NCBI GenBank assembly: GCA_900551535.1
Contig: URWJ01000022.1
Location: forward strand, 1 to 16,098
Source of the DNA: an uncultured Granulicatella sp.
GTDB taxonomy: Bacteria > Bacillota > Bacilli > Lactobacillales > Aerococcaceae
DNA: 16,098 nt
Direction: 5' to 3'
The notes beneath the pieces were generated by a model. That model saw only the letters and a list, made by a program, of their open reading frames with translations. It searched no databases and was not told where the DNA came from. Of this stretch, positions 7,015-14,859 are shown in pieces. Position numbers and translations under genes: made by a program. How positions within the stretch are numbered: position 1 is the first letter of the stretch; each line of letters begins with the position of its first letter.

Positions 7015-7043
7015 TTTAGGTATGACGCCGTTTTCTGTATAAT
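7015..7043 (+). promoter_or_regulatory. Promoter of the oadH-oadA operon
   Basis: A perfect -10 TATAAT (7038-7043) has a poor -35 TTTAGG (7015-7020) at 17-base spacing. A weak -35 with an adjacent upstream palindrome is the pattern expected for an activator-dependent promoter. The oadH ATG is 38 bases downstream. Confidence 0.55.
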
Positions 7044-7080
7044 AATTGCATGTAGATTATGTTGGGAAGGGAGTGAAGGA

Positions 7081-7404
7081 ATGGGAATTCTCCAACGATT
7101 ATTTGGCAAGAAGAACTCTGAAGCAACGGAACACGCATCGACGAAGTCTGCACAAACAGAATCTGAATGGGAAAAATTAGAAGCTTTTGTACCGGTAGAA
7201 GCAGAAGAAGCTAAGCACGTCTCAATCATTGCAGCGGCGATTGCGGCCTCAGATTATCCAGAAAGCCAATTTGTGGTCAAACGCGTCCTTAAACGCAACC
7301 CAGAAACCAAGATTATCTCGGTTATTGCCTCAGCGATTGCTGCAGGTGAATCAAGCGACAGTCAATGGGCTGTTAAAGAAATCTACCAAAAACGCAAATC
7401 ATAA
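7081..7404 (+). CDS. oadH: Oxaloacetate decarboxylase accessory subunit OadH (eta)-like
   Basis: A 107-residue soluble protein. Residues 1-45 are charged and probably flexible (MGILQRLFGKK start). Residues 46-105 hold two copies of one unit: VSIIAAAIAASDYPESQFVVK (47-67) and ISVIASAIAAGESSDSQWAVK (79-99), offset by 32 residues. The IAAAIAA...SQF/W..VK pattern resembles the C-terminal peripheral part of decarboxylase gamma/delta subunits (OadG, MmdD) and the small MmdE subunit, which contact the carboxyltransferase. As the first gene before oadD and oadB it corresponds to E. faecalis oadH, whose product (Eeta) was described as a new subunit of that complex. The start has a GGGAAGGGAG stretch upstream. 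The role as an OadA-binding assembly subunit is inferred from family and position. Confidence 0.82.
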   Translation: MGILQRLFGKKNSEATEHASTKSAQTESEWEKLEAFVPVEAEEAKHVSIIAAAIAASDYPESQFVVKRVLKRNPETKIISVIASAIAAGESSDSQWAVKEIYQKRKS

Positions 7405-7429
7405 TTTATTTTAGGAGGAATGTTACGAT

Positions 7430-7822
7430 ATGTTACGTAAATTCAAAATTAAAGTAGACGGTCAAGAGTACCAAGTAGAAATGGAAGAAATCGGAGCAGT
7501 TGCCCCAGCAGCTCCTGTAGCACCAGTTGCAGCTCCAGCGGCACCTGCAGCACCAGCAGTAGAAGCTGCTCCAGCTCCAGCAGCTCCTGTAGCATCAACA
7601 CCAGCCGGCGCAGACGCAATGCCATCTCCAATGCCAGGGAACATCTTACGTATTTTAGTAAACGTAGGAGACACTGTTAGCGAAAACCAACCATTAATGA
7701 TTTTAGAAGCAATGAAAATGGAAAACGAAATCGTTGCAGCTAAAGCAGGGGTTGTAGCAGGAATTCACGTTAAAGAAGGTCAAGTGGTTAACCCAGGCGA
7801 CGCTTTAATTACAATTAACTAA
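7430..7822 (+). CDS. oadD: Biotin carboxyl carrier subunit of oxaloacetate decarboxylase
   Basis: A 130-residue biotin carrier protein. Residues 1-20 are a short lead segment (MLRKFKIKVDGQEYQVEMEE). Residues 23-63 are an Ala/Pro/Val-rich flexible linker. Residues about 64-130 are the biotinyl domain, with EAMKM at 93-97 and K96 as the biotinylated Lys; the typical MPG turn is near 68-70. It carries the carboxyl group from OadA to OadB, where decarboxylation drives Na+ export. In Klebsiella the biotin domain is the C-terminus of OadA; here it is a separate gene, as in E. faecalis and the methylmalonyl-CoA decarboxylases. AGGAGG (7413-7418) lies 11 bases before the ATG. An out-of-frame ATG sits between them within a repeat of ATGTTACG (7420-7427 and 7430-7437). 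A biotin ligase is required but not encoded here. Confidence 0.95.
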   Translation: MLRKFKIKVDGQEYQVEMEEIGAVAPAAPVAPVAAPAAPAAPAVEAAPAPAAPVASTPAGADAMPSPMPGNILRILVNVGDTVSENQPLMILEAMKMENEIVAAKAGVVAGIHVKEGQVVNPGDALITIN

Positions 7823-7849
7823 TTTTAATAACTTTCAAGGAGTGAAACA

Positions 7850-8971
7850 GTGGAAACATTAGTTCAAAATCTAGCGTCATTTACTTTGGGCCAAGGTATC
7901 ATGATGGCTATCGGTGCCCTATTAATGTACTTAGGGATTAAAAAAGAGTACGAACCAACATTATTAGTACCAATGGGATTAGGTACAATCTTAGTAAACT
8001 TCCCAGGGACAGGGGTTCTTGACCAAGTCGTTGGTGGACAACAACAACACGGTGTCCTACAAATCTTATTCGAAATCGGTATCGAAACTGAATTATTCCC
8101 ATTATTAATCTTCATCGGTATCGGTGCGATGATCGACTTCGGTCCATTATTACAAAACCCATTCATGTTATTATTCGGTGCGGCAGCCCAATTCGGTATT
8201 TTCTTCGTAGTTGTTGTAGCTGTATTATTCGGATTTGACATTCGTGAAGCAGCTTCAATCGGTATCATCGGTGCGGCTGATGGTCCTACATCAATCTTCG
8301 TTGCAAACCAATTAGCCCCTCAATTACTTGGAGCGATTACGGTTGCGGCCTACTCATACATGGCGCTTGTTCCGATTATTCAACCAATCGCTATCAAGAT
8401 GGTTACAACAAAAGCAGAACGTCGTATTCGTATGACATACCACGCTTCAGGCGTATCTAAATTAACTAAAATCTTGTTCCCAATCATTATCACAATTGTG
8501 GCAGGTTTCATTGCTCCAATTTCGTTACCACTTGTTGGTTTCTTAATGTTTGGTAACTTATTACGTGAATGTGGCGTTTTAGATAACTTATCTCAAGCGG
8601 CTCAAAACGAATTAGTAAACATTGTTTCTATTCTATTAGGGATTACAATCTCAGTTAAAATGCAAGCTGATTTATTCTTAAATGTTCAAACATTAATGAT
8701 CATCTTGTTCGGTTTAGTAGCCTTCATCATGGACTCAATCGGTGGTGTTGTGTTTGCTAAAATCTTGAACTTATTCCGTAGAGAAAAGATTAACCCAATG
8801 ATCGGAGCTGCAGGTATTTCTGCATTCCCAATGTCAAGTCGTGTTATCCAAAAAATGGCGACAGACGAAGATCCTCAAAACTTCATCTTAATGTACGCTG
8901 TTGGAGCTAACGTTTCTGGACAAATCGCTTCTGTTATTGCTGGTGGATTATTATTATCATTCTTCATGTAA
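7850..8971 (+). CDS. oadB: Oxaloacetate decarboxylase beta subunit, Na+ pump
   Basis: A 373-residue integral membrane subunit that decarboxylates carboxybiotin on OadD and exports Na+. The start is GTG with AAGGAG 8 bases upstream. Family landmarks: GAADGPTSIF (141-150), containing the essential Asp (D144; D203 in the Klebsiella protein), and GANVSGQIAS (352-361), containing the conserved Asn, Ser and Gly of the late membrane helix. The segment NPMIGAAGISAFPMSS (315-330) is also typical. The length is usual for the shorter Firmicutes beta subunits (about 370-380). Leucine codons are almost all TTA and the gene shows the strong codon bias of the highly expressed genes in this operon. The gene belongs to the Na+-transporting carboxylic acid decarboxylase family; its place among cit genes makes oxaloacetate the substrate. 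Confidence 0.96.
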   Translation: METLVQNLASFTLGQGIMMAIGALLMYLGIKKEYEPTLLVPMGLGTILVNFPGTGVLDQVVGGQQQHGVLQILFEIGIETELFPLLIFIGIGAMIDFGPLLQNPFMLLFGAAAQFGIFFVVVVAVLFGFDIREAASIGIIGAADGPTSIFVANQLAPQLLGAITVAAYSYMALVPIIQPIAIKMVTTKAERRIRMTYHASGVSKLTKILFPIIITIVAGFIAPISLPLVGFLMFGNLLRECGVLDNLSQAAQNELVNIVSILLGITISVKMQADLFLNVQTLMIILFGLVAFIMDSIGGVVFAKILNLFRREKINPMIGAAGISAFPMSSRVIQKMATDEDPQNFILMYAVGANVSGQIASVIAGGLLLSFFM

Positions 8972-8998
8972 TAATATAGAAGGAAAAGGAGGAAAACG

Positions 8999-9136
8999 AT
9001 GAATTTCAACGCAGAACATTTAACACAAGCTTTCGAATTAATGGCTTTAGGGATGGGTGGAGTTTTCCTAGTATTAGGAATTCTATATGCCGTTTCTGCT
9101 CTTTTATTAAAAGCATTCCCGCCAGGTAAGGAGTAA
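8999..9136 (+). CDS. oadG: Short OadG-like gamma subunit, single membrane helix (45 aa)
   Basis: A small gene between oadB and citC that is easy to miss. It has an ideal AAAGGAGG (8985-8992), ATG at 8999 and TAA at 9134-9136. The product starts with an amphipathic segment (MNFNAEHLTQAFELMALGMG), continues with a hydrophobic helix (about 21-39) and ends FPPGKE. The pattern, a short acidic lead, then F-x-LMxLGMGxVF and a membrane helix ending near F-P, is that of the N-terminus of OadG, the gamma subunit of Na+-pumping oxaloacetate decarboxylase. The Pro-rich linker and C-terminal metal-binding or OadA-contact region of full OadG (about 80 residues) are missing. It may anchor or stabilise OadB, with OadH supplying the peripheral part. 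Its last codons contain the AAGGAG that serves citC, so translation of the two may be coupled. Confidence 0.85.
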   Translation: MNFNAEHLTQAFELMALGMGGVFLVLGILYAVSALLLKAFPPGKE

Positions 9137-9141
9137 GATTC

Positions 9142-10152
9142 ATGGAAAATTTCATTCTCAAACGGTTATGGCTCGATCGCGATAAAAAAGCACGCCAAGA
9201 TTGGGAATGGTTAATGGATCAGGCTAACCTTGGTAAAACAGAGCAGGTTGATTATACAATTGCGATTTACCATACTTCTGGTGAACCTGCAGCAACCGGT
9301 TCTTTAGACCGCAACATTTTAAAATGTTTAGTGGTTTGTAAAAAGTATCAATCAGAAAATCTGTTAACGCATCTCGTGATGGCGCTCTTAGATGAATTAA
9401 GAGAACGTTCTTATACAAATAGTTTTGTCTACACGAAGCCAAAGAATATTGTCTTCTTTAAATCTTTGGGGTATCGCGTAGTTGCCGAGACAGAAAATCT
9501 TGCCTTTTTAGAACAAGGCATTCCGTCCTTTAGTGATTACTTGAAATTGCTAAAAGAACATTTCGTAGAAGGAACTAGCAATAGTGCGATTGTCATGAAT
9601 GCGAATCCTTTTACACTGGGACACCAATACTTGGTAGAAACGGCTGCTCGTCAGTCGAGCCACCTCTACGTATTCGTTGTTTCCGAGGATCGTTCGTTCT
9701 TTCATACGAATGACCGAATGGAAATGGTGAAACGAGGCGTGAGTCATCTGCCGAACGTAACGGTGCTTCCGACTAGAGACTATATGGTCTCTAGCGCTAC
9801 TTTCCCATCGTACTTCTTGAAAGAGAAGGCGGATTTGGAAGTGGCAAAAGTGCAAGCAACATTGGATGCAACACTCTTCTTAGAAAACATTGTTCCAACG
9901 TTACAATTGACCAAACGTTATGTTGGTCAAGAACCACTCTCTCCAGTAACCTCCGTTTATAATGACGCGCTAAGAGCTGCTTTTGGGAGCGACTTAGAGC
10001 TAGTGATTATAGACAGACTTTCTGCCGGGGACGAAGTGGTGAGTGCGACGCGGGTGCGCGCTGCCATTCAAGACAAAAACGTAGACGAGTTGAAACAGCT
10101 CGTTCCAGCAACTACGTATCATTATTTAGAAGAAAAACATTTCATTGGTTAA
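9142..10152 (+). CDS. citC: Citrate lyase ligase ([citrate (pro-3S)-lyase] ligase)
   Basis: A 336-residue two-domain enzyme that uses acetate and ATP to acetylate the thiol of the CitD prosthetic group, turning citrate lyase on. Residues about 30-125 form a GNAT-like N-terminal domain (FVYTKPKNIVFFKSLGYRVV). From residue 147 there is a cytidylyltransferase-like fold with NANPFTLGH (153-161), the T-x-G-H nucleotide-binding motif. SATRVR near residue 300 corresponds to the second nucleotide-binding motif of that superfamily. The length is normal for CitC. AAGGAG at 9128-9133, inside the end of the preceding small gene, supports the ATG. Codon use is visibly less biased (many CTC, CTT, TTG and CTA leucine codons) than in citDEF, fitting a maturation enzyme needed in small amounts. 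Confidence 0.96.
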   Translation: MENFILKRLWLDRDKKARQDWEWLMDQANLGKTEQVDYTIAIYHTSGEPAATGSLDRNILKCLVVCKKYQSENLLTHLVMALLDELRERSYTNSFVYTKPKNIVFFKSLGYRVVAETENLAFLEQGIPSFSDYLKLLKEHFVEGTSNSAIVMNANPFTLGHQYLVETAARQSSHLYVFVVSEDRSFFHTNDRMEMVKRGVSHLPNVTVLPTRDYMVSSATFPSYFLKEKADLEVAKVQATLDATLFLENIVPTLQLTKRYVGQEPLSPVTSVYNDALRAAFGSDLELVIIDRLSAGDEVVSATRVRAAIQDKNVDELKQLVPATTYHYLEEKHFIG

Positions 10153-10179
10153 AATCCAAAAGAAAAGGTGGAAACAATA

Positions 10180-10488
10180 ATGGAAATTAAAAAAAGTGCA
10201 GTAGTCGGCACTTTGGAATCAAGTGACATCATGATCACTTTAAATCCAAGTACCGCTGGTCGAATCGACATTCAATTAGAAAGTAGTGTCGAAAAACAAT
10301 TCGGAAATCAAATCCGTCGTGTGATCGAAGAAACTTTAAAAGAATTAGGGGTTACTTCAGTAGAAGTCATCGCAGTTGATAAAGGTGCTTTAGATTGCAC
10401 AATTCAAGCTCGTACAGTGACAGTGGTTCACCGTGCAGCAGAAGTTGAAAACTACGACTGGAAGGAGATCGACTCATGGAACGCTTAA
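10180..10488 (+). CDS. citD: Citrate lyase acyl carrier protein (gamma subunit)
   Basis: A 102-residue acyl carrier protein of citrate lyase. The GTLESSDI segment (10-17) carries the attachment residue; counted from the ATG at 10180, the modified serine is Ser14, exactly the position known from characterised CitD proteins. This decides the start: the longer in-frame GTG at 10168 would overlap the Shine-Dalgarno AAAGGTGG (10164-10171) and shift the serine to 18. The prosthetic group is made by CitG, attached by CitX and acetylated by CitC. The end of the gene overlaps the citE start by 13 bases, which indicates translational coupling between subunits of the same complex. Confidence 0.96.
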   Translation: MEIKKSAVVGTLESSDIMITLNPSTAGRIDIQLESSVEKQFGNQIRRVIEETLKELGVTSVEVIAVDKGALDCTIQARTVTVVHRAAEVENYDWKEIDSWNA

Positions 10489-11363
10489 GAAGAACAATGA
10501 TGTTCGTACCTGGTTCAAACGCAGCAATGTTGCGTGACGCTCCACTTTACGGCGCAGACTCAATTATGTTTGACTTAGAAGATGCTGTTTCTTTAAAAGA
10601 AAAAGACTCAGCTCGTGTATTAGTACATTTCGCTTTAAAAACTTTTGACTACAGCAATGTAGAAACAGTTGTACGTATTAACGGTTTAGATACAACAGGT
10701 GCTTTAGATATTGAAGCCGTTGTATTAGCTGGTGTTAACGTTGTTCGTTTACCAAAAACTGAAACAGCTCAAGATATCGTAGACGTGGATGAAATCATCA
10801 CTCGCGTTGAACGTGAAAACAACATCCCAGTAGGTCGCACTAAAATGATGGCTGCGATTGAATCTGCTGAAGGTGTGTTAAACGCTCGCGAAATCGCTAA
10901 AGCAAGTGACCGTTTAATCGGTATCGCTTTAGGTGCTGAAGACTACGTAACAAACATGAAAACTCGTCGTTACCCTGATGGACAAGAGTTATTCTTCGCT
11001 CGTAGCATGATTTTACACGCGGCTCGTGCTGCAGGAATCGCTGCAATCGATACTGTTTACTCTAACGTAGACAACATGGATGGATTCCGTGAAGAAGTAG
11101 AACGCATCAAACAATTAGGTTTCGATGGAAAATCTGTTATTAATCCTCGTCAAATTCCTGTGGTTAATAAAGTTTATGCACCAACAGAAAAAGAAATTCA
11201 AAACGCTAAAGAAGTTATTTGGGGAATTCGTGAAGCTGAAGCTAAAGGATCAGGTGTTATCTCAGTTAACGGTAAAATGGTCGATAAACCAATCGTGGAA
11301 CGTGCTGAGCGCGTAATCGCATTGGCAAAAGCGGCTGGATTGATTAGCGAGGAGGAAATTTAA
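10476..11363 (+). CDS. citE: Citrate lyase beta subunit (citryl-ACP lyase)
   Basis: A 295-residue CitE of the HpcH/HpaI aldolase superfamily that cleaves citryl-ACP into acetyl-ACP and oxaloacetate. Seen motifs: VPGSN (11-15), FDLEDAV (32-38, metal/substrate region), RING with a conserved Arg (68), AAIESAEGVLNA (126-137, with the metal-binding Glu), GAEDYVTN (153-160) and GKSVINPRQI (218-227). Length is normal. AAGGAG at 10461-10466 precedes the ATG, which lies inside citD. CitF begins two bases after the stop. Codon use is strongly biased, as expected for an abundant enzyme subunit. Confidence 0.97.
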   Translation: MERLRRTMMFVPGSNAAMLRDAPLYGADSIMFDLEDAVSLKEKDSARVLVHFALKTFDYSNVETVVRINGLDTTGALDIEAVVLAGVNVVRLPKTETAQDIVDVDEIITRVERENNIPVGRTKMMAAIESAEGVLNAREIAKASDRLIGIALGAEDYVTNMKTRRYPDGQELFFARSMILHAARAAGIAAIDTVYSNVDNMDGFREEVERIKQLGFDGKSVINPRQIPVVNKVYAPTEKEIQNAKEVIWGIREAEAKGSGVISVNGKMVDKPIVERAERVIALAKAAGLISEEEI

Positions 11364-11364
11364 G

Positions 11365-12897
11365 ATGGTATTAAATAAAGCTGGACGTGAAATTCCACAA
11401 GAATATGCAGATCAATATGGGGTATACGAAGGTGAGTTAGCTCGCATTAAACCTTATGAAGCAGCTAGCCGTAAAATCAAACCTGTTGAACCTCGTCAAG
11501 AAAAATTATTAGGTAGCATTCGTGAAGCTATCGAAAAAACTGGCTTAAAAGATGGCATGACAATCTCATTCCACCACCACTTCCGTGAAGGAGACTATGT
11601 AATCAACATGGTTATGGATGAAATTGCAAAAATGGGGATTAAAAACCTATCAATCGCTCCATCTTCAATCGCGAACGTACACGAACCATTAATCGAACAC
11701 ATCAAAAATGGTGTCATTACAAACATCACTTCATCTGGTTTACGTGATAAATTAGGGGCAGCAATCTCTAGCGGTATCATGGAAAACCCAGTTGTGATTC
11801 GTTCACATGGTGGACGTGCTCGTGCGATTACTGCAGGAGACATCCACATCGACGTTGCCTTCCTTGGAGCTCCAAGTTCTGACGAGTACGGTAACATCAA
11901 TGGTACAAAAGGAAAAGCAACTTGCGGTTCTTTAGGATACGCAATGATCGACGCTAAATACGCTGACCAAGTAGTTGCGATTACAGATAGCCTTGTACCT
12001 TATCCAAACACACCAATCAGCATTCCACAAACAGACGTGGACTACGTGGTTGTTGTAGATGAAATCGGGGATCCTAAAGGGATTGCCAAAGGGGCAACTC
12101 GTTTCACGAAGAACCCTAAAGAATTATTAATCGCAGAATACGCTTCTAAAGTAATCACTGGTTCTCCATATTACAAAGAAGGATTCTCATTCCAAACTGG
12201 TACAGGTGGAGCTTCTCTTGCTGCAACTCGTTTCATCCGTGAAGCAATGATTAAAGACGGCATCAAAGCAAGCTTTGTACTTGGTGGTATTACAAACTCA
12301 ATGTGCGAATTGTTAGAAGAAGGTTTAGTTGAGAAAGTTATCGACGTTCAAGACTTCGACCACCCATCTGCAATTTCACTTGCAAACAATGCAAACCACT
12401 ATGAAATCGACGCAAGCATGTACGCAAACCCATTATCTAAAGGTTCAGTAATTAACCGTTTAGACGTTGCAATCCTTTCTGCTTTAGAAGTAGATACAGA
12501 CTTCAACGTAAACGTAATGACAGGTTCTGACGGTGTTATCCGTGGAGCTTCAGGTGGTCACTGTGATACAGCCTTTGCTTCAAAAATGTCAATGGTTATC
12601 AGCCCATTAGTACGTGGACGCATCCCTACATTCGTAGAATCAGTAAATACTGTGATTACTCCAGGTACAAGTGTGGACGTGGTTGTTACTGAAATCGGTA
12701 TTGCAATCAACCCTAACCGTCAAGACTTAATTGAACACTTCAAAGGGTTAGATGTACCTCAATACACAATCAAAGAATTACAAGAAAAAGCATACAGCAT
12801 CGTTGGAAACCCAGAACCAATCCAATATGGTGATAAAGTGGTTGCGGTAATCGAATACCGTGATGGAAGCATCATCGACGTTGTTCGCAATGTTTAA
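11365..12897 (+). CDS. citF: Citrate lyase alpha subunit (citrate:acetyl-ACP transferase)
   Basis: A 510-residue CitF of the CoA-transferase superfamily. It exchanges the acetyl group on CitD for citrate, giving citryl-ACP for CitE. Recognisable segments are SFHHHFREGDYV (68-79), a central GGITNSMCELLEEGLVEKV stretch, the SKGSVINRLDVAILSALEVD segment and TGSDGVIRGASGGHCDTAF near residues 388-406, all characteristic of the family. Length agrees with known alpha subunits (about 505-515). A GAGGAGG sequence inside the last citE codons precedes the ATG. The 3' end overlaps citX by 8 bases. Confidence 0.97.
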   Translation: MVLNKAGREIPQEYADQYGVYEGELARIKPYEAASRKIKPVEPRQEKLLGSIREAIEKTGLKDGMTISFHHHFREGDYVINMVMDEIAKMGIKNLSIAPSSIANVHEPLIEHIKNGVITNITSSGLRDKLGAAISSGIMENPVVIRSHGGRARAITAGDIHIDVAFLGAPSSDEYGNINGTKGKATCGSLGYAMIDAKYADQVVAITDSLVPYPNTPISIPQTDVDYVVVVDEIGDPKGIAKGATRFTKNPKELLIAEYASKVITGSPYYKEGFSFQTGTGGASLAATRFIREAMIKDGIKASFVLGGITNSMCELLEEGLVEKVIDVQDFDHPSAISLANNANHYEIDASMYANPLSKGSVINRLDVAILSALEVDTDFNVNVMTGSDGVIRGASGGHCDTAFASKMSMVISPLVRGRIPTFVESVNTVITPGTSVDVVVTEIGIAINPNRQDLIEHFKGLDVPQYTIKELQEKAYSIVGNPEPIQYGDKVVAVIEYRDGSIIDVVRNV

Positions 12898-13441
12898 TTC
12901 CTTGTTTGACGGAGCACCTGTGGATATCATGCAAATGCTTGATGCCAGAGAAAGACGTGCTCATACCCAACAACAATTACTAGAACAATTTAACCCGTGT
13001 GTATTGGTGTCTATTACACTCAATATTCCAGGTCCTGTAAAAAATTCAGAGGCGATTACAACCGTCTTCGCCTCTGTCATTTCTGAATTAGATGAGGCTT
13101 TACAGTCTTTTGAGAAGCTTCACCAAGAAGACTTCTCGCCTCAGACAGGGATGGAATTTTACCGAGTCCTTCGCGCAGACGCACTTCATGTCAAGCGTGC
13201 TTGTACGGAGTTTGAAGAAGGACACCCACTCGGACGATTACTCGATATCGATGTTGTTGAAATGGCTGGAGATACACCAACTCCAATTTCCAGAACAGCC
13301 CTTGGAATGACTCCAAGACGTTGTTTTATTTGCAATGAGGACGCAAAAGTGTGCGCCCGTTCTAGAAAGCACACAGTTCCTGAGATGCAAGAGCATATTG
13401 CTCGCATCGTTGCAGCATACACATCTATCGAAAGACCTTAA
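12890..13441 (+). CDS. citX: Apo-citrate lyase phosphoribosyl-dephospho-CoA transferase
   Basis: CitX transfers the phosphoribosyl-dephospho-CoA group to Ser14 of CitD. Key sequence: GPVKNSE (48-54), GHPLGRLLDIDV (111-122), the family's nucleotidyltransferase-like G-R-L-x-D-x-D signature, then a C-x2-C-x6-C group (Cys145, Cys148, Cys155, the last in VCAR). The frame is open further upstream inside citF (GTG at 12860, TTG at 12881). The ATG at 12890 is preferred because it gives 183 residues, the usual CitX length, and overlaps the citF stop (ATGTTTAA). No good Shine-Dalgarno sequence lies at the right distance, so start by translational coupling to citF is likely, which suits low synthesis of a maturation enzyme. 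Confidence 0.94.
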   Translation: MFNSLFDGAPVDIMQMLDARERRAHTQQQLLEQFNPCVLVSITLNIPGPVKNSEAITTVFASVISELDEALQSFEKLHQEDFSPQTGMEFYRVLRADALHVKRACTEFEEGHPLGRLLDIDVVEMAGDTPTPISRTALGMTPRRCFICNEDAKVCARSRKHTVPEMQEHIARIVAAYTSIERP

Positions 13442-13455
13442 GAAAGGAAGATATT

Positions 13456-14850
13456 ATGAGCAAAATTATCCGTTTAACTGAAACGGTTTTGCGTGACGGA
13501 CAACAAAGTCAAATCGCGACTCGTATGTCAACTGAAGATATGTTACCAATCTTGGAAACATTAGACCAAGCTGGCTTCCATGCGTTAGAAGTATGGGGAG
13601 GAGCAACTTTTGACTCTTGTATTCGTTTCTTGAATGAAGACCCATGGGAACGTCTACGTCAAATTCGCGCAGCAGTTAAAGATACAAAATTGCAAATGTT
13701 ATTACGTGGACAAAACCTATTAGGATACCGTAACTATGCTGATGATGTGGTACGTTTATTCGTAGAAAAATCTGTACAAAACGGAATCGACATTATTCGT
13801 GTATTCGATGCTTTAAACGATGTTCGTAACATGAAGACATCAATCGAAGCAACAAAATTAGCAGGCGGACACTGCCAAACAGCAATCTCTTATACAACAA
13901 GTCCAGTTCACACTGTGGACTACTATGTTGATTTAGTAGGACGCATGGCAGAATTCGGTGCAGATTCAATCTGTATTAAAGACATGGCTGGGGTATTAAC
14001 ACCTCAAACAGGTTACGAATTAGTAAGCCGTATTAAAGAAAAAACTGATCTTCCTTTAGAAGTTCACACTCACGCTACAAGTGGTATTTCTGAAATGACT
14101 TACTTAAAAGTAGCTGAAGCAGGCGCAGACATCATCGACACTTGCTTATCATCATTCTCTGGTGGTACAAGTCAACCTGCAACTGAATCTATGGCTTTAG
14201 CACTTAAAGATTTAGGCTTCGAAACAGGCGTTGACATGAAGAAAGTGGAAGAAGCAACAGCTTACTTCAACGGCATTCGTGATAAATTCCGTGCAGAAGG
14301 CATCTTAAACCCTAAAGTAAAAGATACAGAACCAAAAACATTAATTTACCAAGTACCTGGTGGAATGTTATCAAACCTATTAAGTCAATTAACAGAACAA
14401 GGCTTAGCTGACAAATACGAAGAAGTATTAGCAGAAGTGCCAAAAGTACGTGCTGACTTAGGTTACCCACCACTTGTAACACCATTATCACAAATGGTTG
14501 GTACACAAGCGGTAATGAACGTGATTTCAGGTGAACGTTTCAAACTTGTTCCAAAAGAAATCAAAGACTACGTTTTAGGATTATATGGACAAGCTCCAGC
14601 AGAAATTAATCCTGAAGTGAAAGCAAAAATTATCGGAGATGCAGAAGTTGTGACAGTTCGTCCAGCTGACTTAATCGAAGATCAATTACCAGAAATTCGT
14701 GAAGAGATTAAAGAGTACGCTAAATCTGATGAAGATGTATTAATGTACGCACTCTTCCCACAACAAGCAAAAGACTTCTTAGGACGTCGTGAAGATCCAT
14801 TCTACGATGTACCATTACAAACAGTAGAAGTTACTTTAGACTTAAAATAG
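13456..14850 (+). CDS. oadA: Oxaloacetate decarboxylase alpha subunit (carboxyltransferase)
   Basis: A 464-residue carboxyltransferase that moves the C4 carboxyl group of oxaloacetate to biotin on OadD, releasing pyruvate. It has the TIM-barrel domain of the pyruvate carboxylase/OadA family: LRDGQQS (12-18, metal-binding Asp14), IKDMAG with the Lys expected to be carbamylated (K175) and VHTHATSG with metal ligands H204 and H206. The conserved carboxylase domain follows to the C-terminus (PGGMLSNL segment near 300). There is no C-terminal biotin domain, consistent with the separate oadD. AAAGGAAG precedes the ATG. The gene is last in the operon, far from oadHDB, as in the E. faecalis order. 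A soluble malic-type oxaloacetate decarboxylase (citM), which follows there, is absent here. Confidence 0.97.
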   Translation: MSKIIRLTETVLRDGQQSQIATRMSTEDMLPILETLDQAGFHALEVWGGATFDSCIRFLNEDPWERLRQIRAAVKDTKLQMLLRGQNLLGYRNYADDVVRLFVEKSVQNGIDIIRVFDALNDVRNMKTSIEATKLAGGHCQTAISYTTSPVHTVDYYVDLVGRMAEFGADSICIKDMAGVLTPQTGYELVSRIKEKTDLPLEVHTHATSGISEMTYLKVAEAGADIIDTCLSSFSGGTSQPATESMALALKDLGFETGVDMKKVEEATAYFNGIRDKFRAEGILNPKVKDTEPKTLIYQVPGGMLSNLLSQLTEQGLADKYEEVLAEVPKVRADLGYPPLVTPLSQMVGTQAVMNVISGERFKLVPKEIKDYVLGLYGQAPAEINPEVKAKIIGDAEVVTVRPADLIEDQLPEIREEIKEYAKSDEDVLMYALFPQQAKDFLGRREDPFYDVPLQTVEVTLDLK

Positions 14851-14859
14851 TTTTGCTAG

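Noticed and set aside
7462..7674. Minus-strand open frames opposite oadD rich in Ala/Gly or Leu.
   Set aside because: They are mirror images of the Ala/Pro linker codons of oadD and have no start signals.
10168..10179. A longer citD starting at GTG 10168.
   Set aside because: The GTG is part of the Shine-Dalgarno sequence, and the ATG at 10180 places the modified serine at position 14.
12860..12889. A longer citX starting at GTG 12860 or TTG 12881 inside citF.
   Set aside because: The ATG at 12890 gives the normal family length and a typical overlap with the citF stop; the extra residues match nothing in CitX.
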